A DNA stretch of 64,000 bases from Streptomyces asiaticus (GTDB lineage: Bacteria > Actinomycetota > Actinomycetes > Streptomycetales > Streptomycetaceae), in contig NZ_JAGSHX010000006.1 in NCBI RefSeq assembly GCF_018138715.1, forward strand, positions 5,580,001 through 5,644,000, written 5' to 3'. Shown in pieces: positions 57,665-64,000 of this stretch. The translations under genes were made by a program, and so were the position numbers. The notes beneath the pieces are model-generated. The model saw only the letters and a program-made list of their open reading frames with translations, was not told the DNA's origin and did not search any database. Numbering within the stretch: the stretch's first letter is position 1; each line of letters opens with the position of its first letter.

Positions 57665-58026
57665 GGGCGCCTCTCCTCCTCGGCCGCGCCGACCGTGCTC
57701 AGCTCCTCTGCGCCGATCCGTGACTCCAGGGCGTGAAGCCGCGTCCGCAGGTCCGCGTTCTCCTGGGCGAGGGTGTCCCGCGCGGCGCGCGACGAGAGCG
57801 CGGGATCGGTTTCCCACCAGTCGATGCCGGCCTTACGGGCGGTGTCCACGGAGGAGATGAACAACCGCAGCCGGATGGTGAGCAGTTCGATGTCCAGCAG
57901 GTCGATCTTGATGTCCCCGGCGATCACGATGCCCTTGTCCAGGACCCGCTCCAGGATCTCGGCGAGGTCGGAGGGGTGCCGCTCGTCGTTCACGGTCGGG
58001 GGGTCGATCAGACCGCGTTCAGTCAT
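57661..58026 (-). CDS. gvpJ: GvpJ-type gas vesicle protein
   Basis: A 121-residue GvpA-fold protein with core LAEILERVLDKGIVIAGDIKIDLLDIELLTIRLRLFISSV, then DWWETDP and a coiled-coil tail (NADLRTRLHALESRIG). GvpJ nucleates or caps vesicles. ATG 58026 overlaps the gvpG stop by 8 nt. Confidence 0.9.
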   Translation of the reverse strand: MTERGLIDPPTVNDERHPSDLAEILERVLDKGIVIAGDIKIDLLDIELLTIRLRLFISSVDTARKAGIDWWETDPALSSRAARDTLAQENADLRTRLHALESRIGAEELSTVGAAEEERRP

Positions 58027-58300
58027 GGTGTCGCACCCCCGCCCTTCCTCCCCGGCCGCCCGGGCCTCCCCGGCCGCCCGAGCGCTCCAGCAGCTCCAGC
58101 AGCCGGTCCTCCTCCCGGTCGAACTCCTCCGGGCCGATCGCCCCCGACTCCAGCGCCTCGTTCAGCGCGGCGAGCCGGGCGCGCAGCACCGACGGATGGC
58201 ACATCTCCTCCTCCGCCATGTCCCGCACGCGCTCCGCGATCCACACCACCCCGCGCACCGGCGCCAGCGGGAAGAGGACGACCTGGCTCAGTACGCCCAT
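58019..58300 (-). CDS. gvpG: Gas vesicle protein GvpG
   Basis: A 93-residue GvpG protein. It has FPLAPVRGVVWIAERVRDMAEEE then LRARLAALNEALESGAIGPEEFDREEDRLLELL, the standard motif, and a Gly/Arg tail that may be low-complexity. ATG 58300. Its stop lies inside gvpJ. Confidence 0.92.
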   Translation of the reverse strand: MGVLSQVVLFPLAPVRGVVWIAERVRDMAEEEMCHPSVLRARLAALNEALESGAIGPEEFDREEDRLLELLERSGGRGGPGGRGGRAGVRHHD

Positions 58301-58301
58301 C

Positions 58302-59042
58302 TCAGACCCGGCCTTCCGTGAAGCTGTAGCAGGGCAGCGGGCCGGTGAGCCGCAGTTCGGCCCGGTCGCGGTGGGCGGCCGCGAGGCGTTCCACGGTGCC
58401 CTCGAACCGCCGCTGCTCGCGCCGGTCCAGCAGGAACGAGGCGTTGAGCACGCACCCCTCGACCTCCGGGCCGTGCACCGTGGCGTCCGCCACGGCCGAG
58501 AGCTCCGCGAGCACCGTGGCCGCGGCGGCCGCCGCCCTGCGCCTCAGCCCGCGCGCCACGGCCTCGCCGAGCCGGACGCTGGCCTCGTACCCCGGGGCCC
58601 GGCGCGCGGCGGTGCGCAACCGGCTCACCTCGGGGTCCTCCCGTACCAGCGCGCCCAGGTCGGCCTCGGTGGGCAGCGCCTTGAGGTTCATCTCCACGCG
58701 TCCCTCGAGGCGTTCCAGCGCGGCCAGACAGTCGTGCTGTGTGCACAGCAGCTGCCGCCGCACCGACTCCTCGTCGGGGGCGACCATGCCGAAGCGCATC
58801 GGCAGCACCGGCCCGTCCCGCCCCAGCGTCAGGGCGAGGTCCTGGTGGGCGAGGAGGTCGCGGCGCTTGGCGCGCAGCCGGGCCGGAGCGTCGCTGATCA
58901 CCGCGGCCAGCGCTCCGGCCCGGACGGTACGGACCGGGGCGGGCCGCTCGCCCACCCCGGTGCGGCCGGGCGGCACCGTGTGGGAGGCGCGGACGACGCC
59001 GTAGACGTACACGCTCTGCGGTGCGGGCGCGGGCGCGGTCAT
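58302..59042 (-). CDS. gvpF: Gas vesicle protein GvpF
   Basis: A 246-residue GvpF/L protein: SVYVYGVVRASH, LLAHQDLALTLGRDGPVLPMRFGMV, CLAALERLEGRVEMNLKAL and the C-terminal NASFLLDRREQRRFEGTVERL... LTGPLPCYSF. It starts at ATG 59042, 3 nt after the gvpA stop. GvpF is an accessory assembly protein. Confidence 0.92.
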   Translation of the reverse strand: MTAPAPAPQSVYVYGVVRASHTVPPGRTGVGERPAPVRTVRAGALAAVISDAPARLRAKRRDLLAHQDLALTLGRDGPVLPMRFGMVAPDEESVRRQLLCTQHDCLAALERLEGRVEMNLKALPTEADLGALVREDPEVSRLRTAARRAPGYEASVRLGEAVARGLRRRAAAAAATVLAELSAVADATVHGPEVEGCVLNASFLLDRREQRRFEGTVERLAAAHRDRAELRLTGPLPCYSFTEGRV

Positions 59043-59045
59043 GGA

Positions 59046-59528
59046 TCAGTCCTCCTCGGAGGCAGACGGTGAACGGCGGCGGGTGGGGGCACTGCGCCGC
59101 CGGGGGCGGCTCTCCCGCTCCTCCCGCTCCCCTTCTTCCCCCTCCTCGTCATCGGCCCCGACGGCCCGCTTGACCTTCTCGCCCACGCCCGCCACCGCCT
59201 TCTTGGCCTTCTTCTTGGCGAGGCCGGTGGCCATGCCCCCGGCCGGACTCCCGCCGCCGCCCGCCATCCCGCCCAGCAGTTCCGGAACGGTCTTGCTGCG
59301 GTCGAATTCGAGGTCCAGACGGTTGCAGGCCTCGGCGAAGCGGAGGTACGTGTCCACGCTGGCGACCACGATCCGGGCGTCGATCTTCAGGATCTCGATG
59401 CCGACGAGGGAGACCCGGATGAAGACGTCGATCACCATGCCCCGGTCGAGGATGAGTTCCAGGCAGTCGTAGAGGGTGCCGGTCCGCTGGATGCAGACGA
59501 CCTCTTCCGTGTAAGTGCCACTGGGCAT
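59046..59528 (-). CDS. gvpA: Gas vesicle structural protein GvpA
   Basis: A 160-residue shell protein. The GvpA core is LYDCLELILDRGMVIDVFIRVSLVGIEILKIDARIVVASVDTYLRF (about 18-63). A long charged C-terminal extension (95-160) with KKKAKKAV, an EEGEEGERE acidic run and Arg/Ser repeats exceeds the usual 70-80 residues. ATG 59528 with AAAGGA upstream. Upstream of gvpF. Confidence 0.92.
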   Translation of the reverse strand: MPSGTYTEEVVCIQRTGTLYDCLELILDRGMVIDVFIRVSLVGIEILKIDARIVVASVDTYLRFAEACNRLDLEFDRSKTVPELLGGMAGGGGSPAGGMATGLAKKKAKKAVAGVGEKVKRAVGADDEEGEEGEREERESRPRRRSAPTRRRSPSASEED

Positions 59529-59556
59529 CTCGGGGCGTCCTTTCGGCTGTCGCGTC

Positions 59557-59868
59557 TCAGCAGTCGTCGGCCGCACCGCGCCGGTAGCGGCGGACCCTCC
59601 GGTATTCCTGGAGCTCGCCCCGCTCGTCGATGCGCACCTCGTACGTGGCCAGCAGGCTGGTGGTGTCGGGGATCCGGGCGACCTCGAGGACGTCCACGCT
59701 GACGAGCCAGCCGTCCTCGTGGCGGGCCACGCCGCTGACGCCCTCGGGCTCATGGACGATCAGTGAGGCGAGCTGTTCGCACGCGTGCCGGGCGGCCTCG
59801 GCCGGTTTGGGGGCTCGGGGCCGGGTACTCGTCCTGGTGGGCGATGGGCGCGGGTCTCGCTCTGCCAT
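59557..59868 (-). CDS. gvpO: Gas vesicle protein GvpO
   Basis: A 103-residue protein with the GvpO domain: AARHACEQLASLI, GVSGVARHEDGWLVSVDVLEVARIPDTTSLLATYEVRID, then the basic QEYRRVRRYRRG. GvpO is present in actinobacterial and haloarchaeal clusters. No strong ribosome binding site; in-frame starts exist at 59886 (GTG), 59874 and 59868 (ATG); I chose the last. It is the first gene, 258 nt from mfd on the opposite strand. Confidence 0.85.
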   Translation of the reverse strand: MAERDPRPSPTRTSTRPRAPKPAEAARHACEQLASLIVHEPEGVSGVARHEDGWLVSVDVLEVARIPDTTSLLATYEVRIDERGELQEYRRVRRYRRGAADDC

Positions 59869-60126
59869 GTGCATCAGTGTGATCACAGGGCGTGCCCGGC
59901 CGCCCGTCGTGATGGGCCGGACGGATGCCTGCCGCCATGGGCCGGACGGCCCCGTGCCGCCACGGGCGCGGGCCGGGCGCGGACCGCCGGGGCGCAGGCG
60001 GTTCCGGCGGGGCCACGGCCGGACCCGGCGTGGTTGTCCGCGGGTGGCCGTACTCTGGAAGACCCCCGGCCCGTGACACGTGTCGGGTCATTCGCGTTGT
60101 CCGCCTCCGGGATGGAATACCCCTTT

Positions 60127-63663
<3,537 letters not shown>

Positions 63664-63755
63664 GGGCGATCCTGGGGGCGTGACCGGGCGGCCGTCCCGG
63701 GCGGTTGCCCTGAACCGGCTTGCCTGCGGGGCCGCCGTGCATGGAAAATGCATGC

Positions 63756-64000
63756 ATGGTGGCTCTTCAGATTCGGGATGTGCCGGACGAGGTGCGCGAC
63801 ATACTGGCCGAACGGGCGAGGCAGCTGGGCCAGTCCCTCCAGGGATATCTGCTGGACCTGGTCAAGCACGAGGCCGAGCGGGCGGGCAACGTCGCGCTGT
63901 TGCAACGGTTCGAGGGTCGATCGGACGGCGTCGAGACCGCCGTGAGCGAGACCGTACGCGAGCTCGACGCCGACCGCGCGGCACGCGTCGCCGGACCCGG
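63756..64000 (+). CDS. VapB/FitA-type ribbon-helix-helix antitoxin, cut at the window edge
   Basis: At least 81 residues, open to the end of the window. The start is VALQIRDVPDEVRDILAERARQLG, then SLQGYLLDLVKHEAERAG, the ribbon-helix-helix DNA-binding form of FitA/VapB antitoxins. Partner toxin (PIN domain) is expected just beyond the edge. Upstream, TGCATGGAAAATGCATGCATGG (split: TGCATGG-AAAA-TGCATGCATGG) holds repeated TGCATG, a possible operator. Start ATG 63756 has no clear ribosome binding site. Confidence 0.75.
   Translation, partial: MVALQIRDVPDEVRDILAERARQLGQSLQGYLLDLVKHEAERAGNVALLQRFEGRSDGVETAVSETVRELDADRAARVAGP

Overview
This 64 kb window is very GC-rich, with third-codon-position G/C bias, frequent GTG starts and purine-rich ribosome binding sites. 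The gene content and order (tatD-rpfB-rsmA-ispE, galTEK, ppc, pth-rplY-prs-glmU-tRNA-Gln, mfd, XRE-DUF397 pairs, SUKH proteins) point to the core chromosome of a Streptomyces or close relative. No 16S sequence is present, so the species cannot be named.

Layout. 1-9.5 kb: a zinc-ribbon protein, TatD nuclease, the resuscitation-promoting factor RpfB, 16S rRNA dimethyltransferase, the isoprenoid kinase IspE, an ABC-F ATPase and an anchored PQQ-like propeller protein. 9.7-17.3 kb: galactose use (a leftward sodium:solute symporter with a small membrane partner, and a rightward galT-galE-galK operon with overlapping start/stop codons), flanked by two unusual LuxR-type regulators. One regulator has lost its phosphoacceptor; the other carries a His-Gly repeat inside its receiver domain. 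17.2-19 kb: a MarR regulator divergent from tam and a VOC gene, with a perfect palindrome between them. 19.1-24.2 kb: an accessory island with a Uma2 protein, an anti-sigma-type ATPase, XRE-DUF397 and a two-gene AAA ATPase/HNH nuclease unit resembling Septu anti-phage systems. That two-gene unit contains at least three rare TTA codons.

24.4-36.4 kb is mostly housekeeping: a fatty-acid desaturase-TetR operon with tandem operator-like dyads, ppc, a PIG-L deacetylase, pth-rplY, prs-glmU and tRNA-Gln. 36.6-44 kb holds an orphan sensor kinase and then a polymorphic-toxin-like block: SUKH-3, a YwqJ-type deaminase, a WHH-nuclease/SUKH fusion, and a 1053-residue protein joining an Imm35-like domain, a collagen-like repeat region, a deaminase-like domain and a SUKH-4-like domain. 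44-51 kb: a coiled-coil protein, a DHA2 efflux pump and an ABC transporter of the MacB/FtsX type. 51-54.6 kb: an aldo/keto reductase behind a textbook MerR-type promoter, a TPR-like protein, and a MerR regulator fused to a DNA sliding-clamp-like region. 54.6-55 kb carries two truncated gene remnants joined at a junction.

56.2-59.9 kb is a compact eight-gene gas-vesicle cluster (gvpO-A-F-G-J-L-S-K order) directly upstream of and divergent from mfd. A VapB/FitA-type antitoxin is cut by the right edge. The most notable features are the MerR-clamp fusion, the TTA-containing ATPase/HNH operon, the deaminase/SUKH toxin-immunity block, the His-Gly insert in a receiver domain, and several inverted-repeat intergenic elements.
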